64,000 bases of DNA, from NCBI RefSeq assembly GCF_028583725.1, contig NZ_CP110680.1, positions 1,054,001-1,118,000 of the forward strand, in the 5' to 3' direction. Position numbers and translations under genes: made by a program. Each line of letters starts with the position of its first letter. The first letter of the stretch is position 1. The notes below the pieces were generated by a model. The model saw only the letters and a program-made list of their open reading frames with translations. It searched no databases and was not told the DNA's origin. Shown here piece by piece: positions 32,912-42,040 of the stretch. Source of the stretch: Cellulomonas fimi (GTDB taxonomy: Bacteria > Actinomycetota > Actinomycetes > Actinomycetales > Cellulomonadaceae).

Positions 32912-34209
32912 GCGCCGCTCCTTCCGGTCGGTGCGGGCGGGGCGCCCGCGTCGTCGTGCACGCCCGGCCGGGTCGTGCGGTCTCGTGCGGTCGGGCGGTC
33001 GGTGCGCAGCGTCTGCGCCGCCAGCCGGGTGACGGCCGTGCGGTCCACCTTGCCGGGGCCGCGCAGGGGCAGCGCGGGGACGGTCACGAGGTGGCGCGGC
33101 GCGCTGGGCGCCCCCAGCCGGCTCGCGACGGCGTCGCGGACCCGGTCCAACGTCGGTGCGCCCGCCGGACGCGGCACGACGACCGCGACGACGGCCTGCC
33201 CCCACTCGGCGTCGGGCACACCGACGACGCACACCTCGTGGACCCCGTCGAGGCCGCCCAGCACCGCCTCGACGGCCGCGGGGGCGACCTTCGCACCACC
33301 GGTGACGAGCACGTCGTCGGCGCGACCCAGCACCGTCAGCACGCCGTCGTCGAGCCGTCCGAGGTCGCTGGTCCGCAGCGCGCGGGCCCCGTCGGGGAGA
33401 GTCGTGAAGGCGTCGGCGTCGAGGTCGGGGCGGTCGCGGTAGCCCTCGGCGAGCACGGACCCGGACAGCAGCACGCGGCCGGCGTCGTCGAGCGCGACGG
33501 TGACGCCGTCGAGCGGGAGGCCGTCGTACACGCAGCCGCCGCACGTCTCGGTCATGCCGTACGTGGTCACGACCTGCACGCCTGCGGCGCGGGCGCGGGC
33601 GAGCACGTCGGGCGCCGTCGCCGCACCGCCGAGCAGCACCGCGTCGAACGTGGCGAGCGCGGCGGTCGCGGCCGGGTCGTCGAGGAGCCGCACGAGCTGC
33701 GTCGGCACGAGCGACGTGTACCGGCGGTCGGTCGCGGCGAAGCCCCTGACGGCGTCGACGACGGCGGCGGGACGGAACGGCCCGGGTGCGACGGCCACGG
33801 GAGCCGTCCCCGCGAGCACCGAGCGGACGAGCACCTGGAGCCCGGCGACGTGGTGCGTCGGCAACGCGAGCAGCCAGCGTCCGGGCCCGCCGAGCCGGCG
33901 CTCGGTCGCGGCGGCCGACGCGCGCAGCGCCGCGGCGGTGAGCAGGACCTCGCGCGGCTCGCCGGTGGACCCGGACGTCCGGACGACGACCGCGACGCCG
34001 TCGTCGACGGCCGCGCCGGGACCGGCAGCGGGTGCGGACGCCTGCTGCGCGCGGTCGGGGCCGTCCGCCTCGACCGGGCCGGCACCCGACGGTCCGCCGG
34101 GGTGCCCGCCGGGAGCGACGGGCCGGACGGCGGGGCCGGTGCCGTCGAGCGCCCCGGCCAGCGCGTCGAGCAGCGCGTGCGCGGGCACGTCGCGCAGGAG
34201 CCGGGTCAC
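32908..34209 (-). CDS. menE: o-succinylbenzoate--CoA ligase MenE
   Basis: A 433-residue acyl-CoA synthetase that activates o-succinylbenzoate with ATP and CoA. Adenylation motifs: VVRTSGSTGEPREVLLTAAAL (A3, P-loop), YGMTETCGG (A5), RTSDLGRLDDGVLTVLGRADD (A7/A8) and GPGKVDRTAV (A10, catalytic lysine). The N-terminal segment before the P-loop is short and Pro/Gly-rich, a form common to actinobacterial MenE proteins and shorter than in Escherichia coli. The GTG start lies about 117 bases from the divergent DUF3048 gene, and menA follows with an overlap. Confidence 0.94.
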   Translation of the reverse strand: MTRLLRDVPAHALLDALAGALDGTGPAVRPVAPGGHPGGPSGAGPVEADGPDRAQQASAPAAGPGAAVDDGVAVVVRTSGSTGEPREVLLTAAALRASAAATERRLGGPGRWLLALPTHHVAGLQVLVRSVLAGTAPVAVAPGPFRPAAVVDAVRGFAATDRRYTSLVPTQLVRLLDDPAATAALATFDAVLLGGAATAPDVLARARAAGVQVVTTYGMTETCGGCVYDGLPLDGVTVALDDAGRVLLSGSVLAEGYRDRPDLDADAFTTLPDGARALRTSDLGRLDDGVLTVLGRADDVLVTGGAKVAPAAVEAVLGGLDGVHEVCVVGVPDAEWGQAVVAVVVPRPAGAPTLDRVRDAVASRLGAPSAPRHLVTVPALPLRGPGKVDRTAVTRLAAQTLRTDRPTARDRTTRPGVHDDAGAPPAPTGRSGA

Positions 34210-34326
34210 GCGCCCCAGCCTAGGCGCCCGCCGTGCGGGTGCCCGACGCGCGGCCCGGACGCACGGCCCCGGGCGCACGGCTCCGGCAACTAGAGTGACC
34301 GCGGTCCGCCCCCGAAGGAGCCCTCC

Positions 34327-35403
34327 GTGCCTCACGCCCCCGCCCGCCCGACGCTGCGCCTCGGCGCCGTCCTCGTCGTCGCGGTGCTCGCCGTCGGCGC
34401 CTGCGCGTCCGGCCCGACCGCGCCCGAGCGCACGACGCTCACGCAGGAGCCCGCCGTCGAGGTCGCGAAGGCCGCACCGCCCGCGGTCGTCGTGCCGCCC
34501 CGCTGGCCGCTCACGGGCGAGACCGCCGACGCGGTCGTCGACCGGCCGGCGATCGCGGTGAAGATCGAGAACCCGCGCGAGGTGCGACCGCAGACGGGTC
34601 TCGACCAGGCCGACGTCGTCTGGGAGCAGGTCGTCGAGGGCGGCATCACGCGGTTCGTCGCCGTCTACCACTCGCAGGTCCCGGAGGAGGTCGGCCCGAT
34701 CCGGTCGATCCGGCCGATGGACCCGGCGATCGCCGCGCCGCTGCACGGCGTCGTCGCGTTCTCCGGGGGCCAGCAGGCGTTCGTGCGCGAGCTCGGGCAG
34801 TCGGGCGTGCAGATCATGAGCCAGGACGGCGGCGCGGCGGGCTTCTACCGCAAGAAGGGCGTGAAGCCCGCACCGCACAACGTGTACGGCACCCCGGCGA
34901 CGTGGTGGGAGAACGCCGACGCGGGGCACCGCGCGTCCCCGCCCGCGCAGTTCACGTTCGCGCGTCGCGCCGAGCAGGCGACGGTCCTCACGGCGGGAAC
35001 GCCCGCGACGCTCCTCGACCTGCGGCTGTCGGGGTACTCGCACCCCCGCTGGTCGTTCGACACCGCGAGCGGCACGTGGCTGCGGTCCGAGGGGGACACG
35101 CCCGCGACCGCGCGCTCGGGCGCCCGGCTCGCGGCCCGCAACGTCGTCGCGCTGCGCGTCCAGCTCGTCGACTCGGGCACCAGGGACCCGGCGGGCAACC
35201 CGGTGCCGGAGACGGTGCTGGTCGGGACCGGCTCGGGCACCGTCGTCAGCGGCGGCAAGGCGCTCGAGGTGACGTGGTCGAAGCCGGCGACGGACGCCGT
35301 GCTCGCGCTGACCGGCCCCGACGGCGCGCCTGTCAGCCTCGCTCCCGGCGTGACGTGGGTCGAGCTCGTCCCCGCGGCGTCGGGCAGCGTCACCGTCTCC
35401 TGA
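34327..35403 (+). CDS. DUF3048 (YerB-like) lipoprotein, first of tandem pair
   Basis: A 358-residue exported lipoprotein. A hydrophobic signal (LRLGAVLVVAVLAVGACASG) ends in a lipobox with the cysteine at about residue 27. Two DUF3048 parts follow: PAIAVKIENPREVRPQTGLDQ with DVVWEQVVEGGITRFVAVYHS, then GPIRSIRPMDP and PAPHNVYGTP, and a C-terminal beta domain with ALEVTWSK and GVTWVELVP. Bacillus YerB is the named family member; the biochemical function is unknown, with links to the cell surface. GTG start. It is followed by a close paralogue. Confidence 0.9.
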   Translation: MPHAPARPTLRLGAVLVVAVLAVGACASGPTAPERTTLTQEPAVEVAKAAPPAVVVPPRWPLTGETADAVVDRPAIAVKIENPREVRPQTGLDQADVVWEQVVEGGITRFVAVYHSQVPEEVGPIRSIRPMDPAIAAPLHGVVAFSGGQQAFVRELGQSGVQIMSQDGGAAGFYRKKGVKPAPHNVYGTPATWWENADAGHRASPPAQFTFARRAEQATVLTAGTPATLLDLRLSGYSHPRWSFDTASGTWLRSEGDTPATARSGARLAARNVVALRVQLVDSGTRDPAGNPVPETVLVGTGSGTVVSGGKALEVTWSKPATDAVLALTGPDGAPVSLAPGVTWVELVPAASGSVTVS

Positions 35404-35511
35404 CGCGGCACCCGCGTCCCGGTGCGCCGCCCGGGGGATCGTCGGGCGGATGACGGGGCACGCCCGCCGGGCTCAGGAACGTGCACGACGCTCCGTGACA
35501 CAGTGGTCCGC

Positions 35512-36615
35512 GTGACGAGGACGACGCGGAGCGCGACGACGACCGGACGTGGACGACGCGGGAGCGCGCTGCGGTGGGGTCTGCCGCTCGTCGGTGCGAT
35601 GCTCGCGCTCGCGGCCTGCGGCACGTCCGCCGAGCAGACGCCCCCGCCGACACCCGTCACCGAGCGCCCGGCGATCGAGCCCGACAAGGGCGCCGCGCCG
35701 GCCCCGGTGGTGCCCCCGACGTGGCCGCTGACCGGCGTGCCGGGCGAGCCCGCGCAGCGTCCGGCGCTGGGCGTGAAGATCGAGAACACGGCGGTCGCGC
35801 GGCCGCAGACCGGCCTCGAGCAGGCGGACGTCGTGTGGGAGACGATCGTCGAGTTCGACGTGTCCCGGCTGATCGCGGTCTACCACTCGCAGGTGCCGGC
35901 GGAGGTCGGGCCGATCCGGTCGGTGCGCCCGATGGACCCGGTGATCCTCGCGCCGACGCACGGCCTGCTCGTCTTCTCGGGCGGGCAGCCGGGCATCCTC
36001 GCGCTGGTCAAGGACAGCGGGTTGCAGATGATCTCGCACGACGCGGGCGCCGACGGGCTGTACCGCACGCGCGACCGCGCCGCGCCGCACAACGTCTACG
36101 GCACCCCGGAGGTGTTCTGGGCGCAGGCCGACGCGGCCCACCAGGCCCCGCCGGGGGAGCAGTTCACGTTCGCGCGCAGCGCCGACCGGGCGGCGGCGGT
36201 GGCCGGGGGCACGCCGGCAACGGTGCTGGACTTCCGGCTGTCGGCCGCGTCGAACCCGCGCTGGTCGTGGGACGCGGGCTCGGGTACGTGGCTGCGGTCG
36301 GAGGGGCAGACGCCCGCGACCGCGCGCACGGGTGCGCGGCTGTCGGCGGTGAACGTCGTGTCGATCACCGCGGCCCACCCGAACACGCAGTTCGGTGCCC
36401 AGGGCGGCGCCCCGGTGCCGACGTACGAGCTCGTCGGGTCCGGCGACGGCGTGGTCGCGACGGGCGGGAAGACGGTCGCGGTGCGGTGGCAGAAGGACGC
36501 GCAGGACGCCCCGATGCGCCTGTTCCTGCCCGATGGCCGCCCCGCCGACCTGGCGCCCGGCAACACGTGGGTCGAGCTCGTGCCGGCCGGCTCGGGGTCG
36601 CTGACCGTTGGCTGA
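35512..36615 (+). CDS. DUF3048 (YerB-like) lipoprotein, second of tandem pair
   Basis: A 367-residue lipoprotein closely similar to the protein encoded just before it; blocks such as GPIRSVRPMDP, APHNVYGTPE, SGTWLRSEGQTPATAR and TWVELVPAGSGSLTV are nearly identical between the two, indicating duplication. Its signal peptide ends in LALAACGTSAEQ, with the lipid-modified cysteine at about residue 37 of the GTG start chosen. An alternative GTG lies three codons upstream (35503). It lacks the FYRKKGVKP stretch of the first copy. The 108-base gap between the genes may contain its own promoter. Confidence 0.9.
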   Translation: MTRTTRSATTTGRGRRGSALRWGLPLVGAMLALAACGTSAEQTPPPTPVTERPAIEPDKGAAPAPVVPPTWPLTGVPGEPAQRPALGVKIENTAVARPQTGLEQADVVWETIVEFDVSRLIAVYHSQVPAEVGPIRSVRPMDPVILAPTHGLLVFSGGQPGILALVKDSGLQMISHDAGADGLYRTRDRAAPHNVYGTPEVFWAQADAAHQAPPGEQFTFARSADRAAAVAGGTPATVLDFRLSAASNPRWSWDAGSGTWLRSEGQTPATARTGARLSAVNVVSITAAHPNTQFGAQGGAPVPTYELVGSGDGVVATGGKTVAVRWQKDAQDAPMRLFLPDGRPADLAPGNTWVELVPAGSGSLTVG

Positions 36616-36652
36616 GTCCGCCGGAGGGAGGGCCGCCGCGCACCGGGGTCAG

Positions 36653-36682
36653 CCCGTGGGCGGAACGTTGTCCCCCCACGGG
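36653..36682 (+). terminator. Possible terminator after the DUF3048 pair
   Basis: An 8-bp inverted repeat, CCCGTGGG (36653-36660) and CCCACGGG (36675-36682), with a 14-base loop, followed by TGGGTTTCC. It is located 38 bases after the second DUF3048 stop, but the stem is shorter than the clear terminators elsewhere in the window. Confidence 0.4.
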
Positions 36683-36755
36683 TGGGTTTCCTGCCGGCGG
36701 GTTCCCGACGTGAGGGCGACGCGCGCGTGGGGGTCGCGCCGACAGGCTTGTCGGC

Positions 36756-36911
36756 ATGGCCACCGAACACCTGCCCGCCCGTGAGCACAGCACCTCGTCG
36801 CTCGGCGCCGTCGTGACGTCGGTCGTGATCCTCGTGGGTCTCGTCGTGGGCGCGTCGCTCGCGATCAGCCAGGTCGTCGACCTGGCGGCGTGGGCGTTCG
36901 GACGCCAGTGA
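36756..36911 (+). CDS. Small single-pass membrane protein (51 residues)
   Basis: A 51-residue reading frame starting MATEHLPAREHSTSSLGAVV and continuing with one hydrophobic helix (VVTSVVILVGLVVGASLAI, about residues 19-37) and a short amphipathic end with VVDLAAWAFGRQ. Base use is consistent with coding: strong G/C at third positions. It has no clear ribosome site and is not recognised, so it is a plausible but unproven gene. It is convergent with menB, 43 bases from its stop. Confidence 0.5.
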   Translation: MATEHLPAREHSTSSLGAVVTSVVILVGLVVGASLAISQVVDLAAWAFGRQ

Positions 36912-36954
36912 GCGCCGGCTCCCGCGCGTCTGCTGACGGGGTGGAGGGACCTCG

Positions 36955-37944
<990 letters not shown>

Positions 37945-37967
37945 GACGTCACCCTAGTTCCCGACGA

Positions 37968-37989
37968 TTCTGGTACGGTCGTACTAGAA
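37968..37989. promoter_or_regulatory. TetR-type operator between menB and the Gdx/SugE gene
   Basis: A 22-base imperfect palindrome with left half TTCTGGTACGG and right half TCGTACTAGAA; 9 of 11 positions are complementary. Size and shape fit a TetR dimer-pair operator. TACTAG within it resembles a -10 element, so binding of the TetR encoded after sugE would block the exporter promoter, and might affect menB as well. Confidence 0.65.
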
Positions 37990-38069
37990 CGTGCGCGGGA
38001 CGGCGGACCTGACACCCGGCGCGCACGCCCCGCCGACGACGGCGGGACCGCACGGAGGTGCTCTTCCCC

Positions 38070-38399
38070 ATGGCCTGGATCGTCCTCGTCCTGTCCGGCG
38101 TGCTCGAGGCGGGCTGGGCGCTCGCGCTCAAGCAGTCGAGCGGCTTCACCAAGCTCTGGCCCAGCGTCTGGTTCGTCGTGCTCGCCGCCGCGTCGTTCGC
38201 CGGCCTGAGCTTCGCGCTGCGCTCGCTCCCCGTCGGGATCGCCTACGGCGTGTGGGTCGGCGTCGGCGCCGCGACCACCGCGGTGGCCGCCGCGGTCATG
38301 CTGCACGAGCGGATGTCGGTGCTCACCGTCGTCTCGCTCGTCCTCATCGTCGCGGGCGTCGTCGGGCTCCAGCTGTCCGGCAGCAGCAGCCACGCGTGA
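38070..38399 (+). CDS. sugE: Small multidrug resistance family exporter, Gdx/SugE subtype
   Basis: A 109-residue four-helix transporter starting MAWIVLVLSGVLEAGWALAL, with the essential glutamate at residue 13. LPVGIAYGVWVGVGA in helix 3 and LKQSSGFTKLWPS are signatures of the Gdx (guanidinium exporter) subtype rather than the EmrE drug pumps. Established Gdx members export guanidinium in exchange for protons as antiparallel dimers. No guanidine riboswitch was seen upstream; instead a TetR gene overlaps its end by 4 bases and a palindromic operator lies before it. The ATG was preferred over a GTG four codons earlier because it matches the family N-terminus. Confidence 0.92.
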   Translation: MAWIVLVLSGVLEAGWALALKQSSGFTKLWPSVWFVVLAAASFAGLSFALRSLPVGIAYGVWVGVGAATTAVAAAVMLHERMSVLTVVSLVLIVAGVVGLQLSGSSSHA

Positions 38400-38995
38400 C
38401 CCGCACGACCAAGGGCGCGCGACGCCGCGACGAGCTCGCCGCCGCGGCGGCCGACGTCGTGCTGCGCGAGGGTCCGGGCGCCCTCACGCACCGCCGGGTC
38501 GCCGCAGCGGCCGGCGCGTCGCTGTCCGCGACGACCTACTACTTCGCGGACCTCGACGAGCTCGCGGCCGCTGCCGGGACCGTGCTCGCCCGGTCCTGGG
38601 CGCAGAACGCGGCCGCCGTGCTCGCGTCGCTCGACGTCAGGCAGGCCGCGGACGCCGACGCCGACGCCGACGTGCCGGGCGTGCCCGCCCGCGGCCGCGC
38701 CGCCGCTGCCGACGCGGTCGTCGCCGCCGTCCTGCCCCCGGGCGACGACGACGCCGTGCGCGCGCAGTACGAGCACCTGCTCGGGTCCGGTCGCAACCGC
38801 GCGCTCGCGCACGCCTTCGCCGACGGGCGCGCCGAGGTCGACGACGTCGTCGCGCGCGTCCTCGCCGCCGTCGGGCTCGACCTGGCCCCCGACGTGGCGG
38901 TCGCGCTCGTCGACGGGGCCGTGGTCAGCGCGCTCTCGGAGGACCGGCCGGTCCGGCCCGCCGCACGGGCCCTGCTGCTCGCGGTCGTCGGCTGA
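38396..38995 (+). CDS. TetR-family regulator of the adjacent exporter
   Basis: A 199-residue regulator. The N-terminal HTH is ALTHRRVAAAAGASLSATTYYF (about residues 31-52), typical TetR with the tyrosine-phenylalanine end. The ligand domain is Ala/Asp-rich and not conserved, containing a short Ala-Asp repeat (ADADADADV). It begins with GTG sharing 4 bases with the sugE stop, so the two are coupled, and is inferred to repress the operon through the palindrome at 37968-37989. The inducer is unknown; guanidinium or a cationic compound is a guess from the partner. Confidence 0.9.
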   Translation: MTRTTKGARRRDELAAAAADVVLREGPGALTHRRVAAAAGASLSATTYYFADLDELAAAAGTVLARSWAQNAAAVLASLDVRQAADADADADVPGVPARGRAAAADAVVAAVLPPGDDDAVRAQYEHLLGSGRNRALAHAFADGRAEVDDVVARVLAAVGLDLAPDVAVALVDGAVVSALSEDRPVRPAARALLLAVVG

Positions 38996-39047
38996 CGCGC
39001 GGTCCCGGGCCGGCGGGGACCACGCGGGGCCGTCGTACGCTGGCCCG

Positions 39048-40058
39048 ATGCCCGTCACGCCGTCCCCGGTCGTCTGGTCCGTGCCGATGCGGACCCGCTT
39101 CCGTGGCCTGACCAGCCGCGACGGGGTCCTCGTCCGCGGCGACGCCGGCTGGGGCGAGTTCAGCCCGTTCTGGGACTACGACGCCGCCGAGTCCGCCGCC
39201 TGGTGGCGCGCCGCGCGCGAGGCCGCCGACGAGGGCTGGCCCGACCCGGTGCGCACGAGCGTCCCGGTCAACGTCACCGTGCCGGCCGTCGACGCCGAGA
39301 CCGCGCACCGCCTCGTGCGCGCGTCGGGGGGCTGCCGCACGGCCAAGGTCAAGGTCGCCGAGCCGGGGCAGTCGGAGGCCGACGAGGTCGCGCGGCTCGA
39401 GGCGGTCCGTGACGCGCTCGGCCCGGGCGGCGCGATCCGCGTCGACGCCAACGCCGCGTGGGACGTCGACACCGCCGCCGCCCGGCTCGCGGTGCTCGAC
39501 CGCGCCGCGGGCGGGCTGGAGTACGCCGAGCAGCCGGTGCCGACCGTGGAGGACCTCGCCGCGCTGCGGCGTCGCACGACCGTCCCGATCGCCGCCGACG
39601 AGTCCGTCCGGCGCGCGACGGACCCGCTCGCCGTGGCGCGCGCGGGCGCCGCGGACGTGCTCGTGCTCAAGGTCCAGCCGCTCGGCGGCGTGCGCGCGTC
39701 CCTGCGGATCGCGCACGAGTGCGGGCTGCCCGTCGTGGTGTCGTCCGCGCTCGAGTCGTCGGTCGGGCTCGCGGCGGGCGTCGCGCTCGCGGCCGCGCTG
39801 CCCGAGCTGCCCTACGCGTGCGGCCTCGCGACGGCGCAGCTGCTCACCGCCGACGTCGTCGTCGACCCGCTGCTGCCCGTCGACGGCGCGATCCCCGTAC
39901 GACGCCCGGTCCCCGACGAGCGGCTGCTCGCCGCGCACGCGGCGGACGCGGCGCTGACCGCGCGCTGGCTGCGCCGGCTCGACGACGTCCTGGCGGTCGC
40001 CGGGTCCGGCGGCTCCGCGGGTGACCCGACCGGCTCCGGTGCGGCGTGGACGGCATGA
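39048..40058 (+). CDS. menC: o-succinylbenzoate synthase MenC
   Basis: A 336-residue member of the enolase superfamily that dehydrates SHCHC to o-succinylbenzoate. Catalytic lysine in the AKVKVAEPG segment (KxK form), magnesium ligands in IRVDANAAWD, YAEQPVP and AADESV, and the second lysine in LVLKVQPLGG. The capping domain is short, as in actinobacterial MenC. ATG start. It shares 4 bases with menD (ATGA), so the two are cotranscribed and coupled. Confidence 0.95.
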   Translation: MPVTPSPVVWSVPMRTRFRGLTSRDGVLVRGDAGWGEFSPFWDYDAAESAAWWRAAREAADEGWPDPVRTSVPVNVTVPAVDAETAHRLVRASGGCRTAKVKVAEPGQSEADEVARLEAVRDALGPGGAIRVDANAAWDVDTAAARLAVLDRAAGGLEYAEQPVPTVEDLAALRRRTTVPIAADESVRRATDPLAVARAGAADVLVLKVQPLGGVRASLRIAHECGLPVVVSSALESSVGLAAGVALAAALPELPYACGLATAQLLTADVVVDPLLPVDGAIPVRRPVPDERLLAAHAADAALTARWLRRLDDVLAVAGSGGSAGDPTGSGAAWTA

Positions 40059-41935
40059 TGTCCGACGTGACGACGCAGCCGCCCGACGCGAGCCCGGCCA
40101 CCACGGCGGCGCGCGTGCTCGTGCAGGCGCTCGCCACCCTCGGCGTGCGGGACGTCGTGCTCGCCCCCGGGTCGCGCAGCGCACCCCTCGCGTACGCCCT
40201 CGCGGACGCCGCCCGCCCCGACGGGGAGCGCCCCGCCGGTGCCCCCGCGGTCCGCCTGCACGTCCGCGTCGACGAGCGGTCGGCGGGGTTCCTCGCGCTC
40301 GGGCTGGCCCGTGCCGCCGCGCACGACGAGCACGGCGGGCCCCGGCCCGTCGCCGTCGTCACCACGTCGGGCACGGCCGTCGCGAACCTGCACCCCGCGG
40401 TCCTCGAGGCCCACCACGCCGGGGTCCCGCTGCTGCTGCTCACGGCCGACCGACCGCACGAGCTGCGCGGCACCGGCGCCAACCAGACGACCGTGCAGCC
40501 GGGGATCTTCGGCCCGGCCGTGCGCCTCGCCGCCGACGTCCCTGCTCCCGTCGGGCTGCCCGACGAGGCACGCGACCTGCGGCACCTCGTGTCGCGCGCG
40601 GTCGCCGCGGCCACCGGCGCGCGCACGGGCGACTCGGGGCCGGTGCACCTCGACCTCGCCTACCGCGAACCCCTCGTCCCGCCGCCCGGGCCGTGGCCCG
40701 AGCCGTCGGCGGTCGGGCTGGGCAACGTGCAGGCGCGCACCGCGGGCGCGCCCGGGACGGCGACCGCCGCGCTCTCCGCGGTGGTCGACTCACGCGCCGC
40801 CGCGGCGACCCCGGCGTCCGGTCCCGGCGGCACCGGGCCGGGCGGCCGACGCCGGGGTGCCGTCCCGACGGTCGTCGTCGCCGGGGACGGCGCCGGGCCG
40901 GTGGCCCGCCGGGTCGCGGAGGCGTGCGGCTGGCCCCTGCTCGCCGAGCCGTCGTCGGGCGCGCGCGGCGGACCGAACGCGATCGCCGCGTACCGGCTCC
41001 TGCTCGCCGACCCGCGGCTCGGCGGCGCGGTCCGGCGCGTCGTCGTGCTCGGCCGCCCCACCCTGTCCCGCCCGGTGCAGCGGCTGCTCGGCCGCCCGGA
41101 CGTCGAGGTCGTCGTCGTCGCGCCGCAGGGCGGCGCCTGGCCCGATGCCGCGCGCAACGCCGCCGACGTGCTCACCGAGGTACCGACGCGCATGCTGCGC
41201 GGACGCCTGCACGCGCCCGCGGGCTGGCTCGAGGCGTGGCAGACGGCCGGGAAGGCCGCCGACGCCGCCGTGGACGCGCTGCTCGACGGACCGGGCGAGC
41301 GGGACGCGCGCCGCTCGCGCAGCGGCACGCGCGTCACCGGTCCCGCCCTCGCCCGTGCCGTCGCGGGCGTGCTGCAGCCCCACGACGTCCTCGTCGTCGG
41401 CTCGTCCAACCCCGTCCGCGACCTCGACCTCGTCGCGCGCTGGGACACCGCCCCGCTCGTGCTCGCGAACCGCGGCCTCGCGGGCATCGACGGCACGCTC
41501 TCGACGGCCGCGGGCGTCGCGCTCGGGCTGCCGCGCCGCAACGTCCGGGCCCTCGTGGGCGACCTGACGTTCCTGCACGACGTCGGCGGGCTGCTGCGCG
41601 GGCCGCTCGAACCCGTCGTCGACCTGCAGGTCGTCGTCGCGAACGACGACGGCGGCTCGATCTTCGCGACGCTCGAGCCGGGCGAGCCCGACCGCGCCGC
41701 CGTGTTCGAGCGCGTGTTCGCGACCCCGCACGGGGTCGACGTGGCGGCGCTCTGCGCGGGCTATGGCGTCCGGCACACCCGCGTCGTCGACGCCGAGGGC
41801 CTGCTGCCGGCGCTCGCGGCGCCGGGGCCCGGGCTCAGCGTGGTCGAGGTGCGCGTCGACCGGACGGGGCGCCGCGCGCTGGGCGAGCGTCTCGCGGCGG
41901 ACGTCGTGCGCGCGGTCGACGGTGCGCTCGGCTGA
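40055..41935 (+). CDS. menD: SEPHCHC synthase MenD
   Basis: A 626-residue thiamine-diphosphate enzyme condensing 2-oxoglutarate with isochorismate, the first committed step of the classical menaquinone pathway. Motifs: VLAPGSRSAPLAYAL (isochorismate/ThDP site), VRVDERSAGFLALGLARA with the activating glutamate, VVTTSGTAVANLHPAV, and the ThDP-binding GDLTFLHDVGGLL...VVVANDDGGSIF (GDxxxxxD...NDGG form). A variable Gly/Ala-rich linker (about residues 250-275) joins the domains. The start is one of two consecutive ATG codons (40055, 40058), the first giving the ATGA overlap with menC. Confidence 0.95.
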   Translation: MMSDVTTQPPDASPATTAARVLVQALATLGVRDVVLAPGSRSAPLAYALADAARPDGERPAGAPAVRLHVRVDERSAGFLALGLARAAAHDEHGGPRPVAVVTTSGTAVANLHPAVLEAHHAGVPLLLLTADRPHELRGTGANQTTVQPGIFGPAVRLAADVPAPVGLPDEARDLRHLVSRAVAAATGARTGDSGPVHLDLAYREPLVPPPGPWPEPSAVGLGNVQARTAGAPGTATAALSAVVDSRAAAATPASGPGGTGPGGRRRGAVPTVVVAGDGAGPVARRVAEACGWPLLAEPSSGARGGPNAIAAYRLLLADPRLGGAVRRVVVLGRPTLSRPVQRLLGRPDVEVVVVAPQGGAWPDAARNAADVLTEVPTRMLRGRLHAPAGWLEAWQTAGKAADAAVDALLDGPGERDARRSRSGTRVTGPALARAVAGVLQPHDVLVVGSSNPVRDLDLVARWDTAPLVLANRGLAGIDGTLSTAAGVALGLPRRNVRALVGDLTFLHDVGGLLRGPLEPVVDLQVVVANDDGGSIFATLEPGEPDRAAVFERVFATPHGVDVAALCAGYGVRHTRVVDAEGLLPALAAPGPGLSVVEVRVDRTGRRALGERLAADVVRAVDGALG

Positions 41936-41955
41936 CCTTCCTGCCGGGCGCATGA

Positions 41956-41974
41956 GGAACTGACAGCAAGTTCC
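41956..41974. promoter_or_regulatory. Inverted repeat in the htrA promoter region
   Basis: GGAACT (41956-41961) and AGTTCC (41969-41974) form a perfect 6-bp inverted repeat with a 7-base centre, in the 105-base gap upstream of htrA. It is followed by CCCAGGTTCGTCTGAG, which could contain the 11-bp-phased direct repeats of an OmpR-family response regulator such as MprA. Weak evidence; no -10 element was fixed. Confidence 0.35.
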
Positions 41975-42040
41975 CAGGTTCGTCTGAGCCTCCCTCCAGC
42001 GCGACGTCCTTTCATGGATCTCGACCAAGGAGGGACCCAC

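Noticed and set aside
37945..38069. Guanidine riboswitch upstream of the Gdx/SugE gene
   Set aside because: The 125-base gap lacks a recognisable ykkC-type core and contains a TetR-type palindrome near the likely promoter instead.
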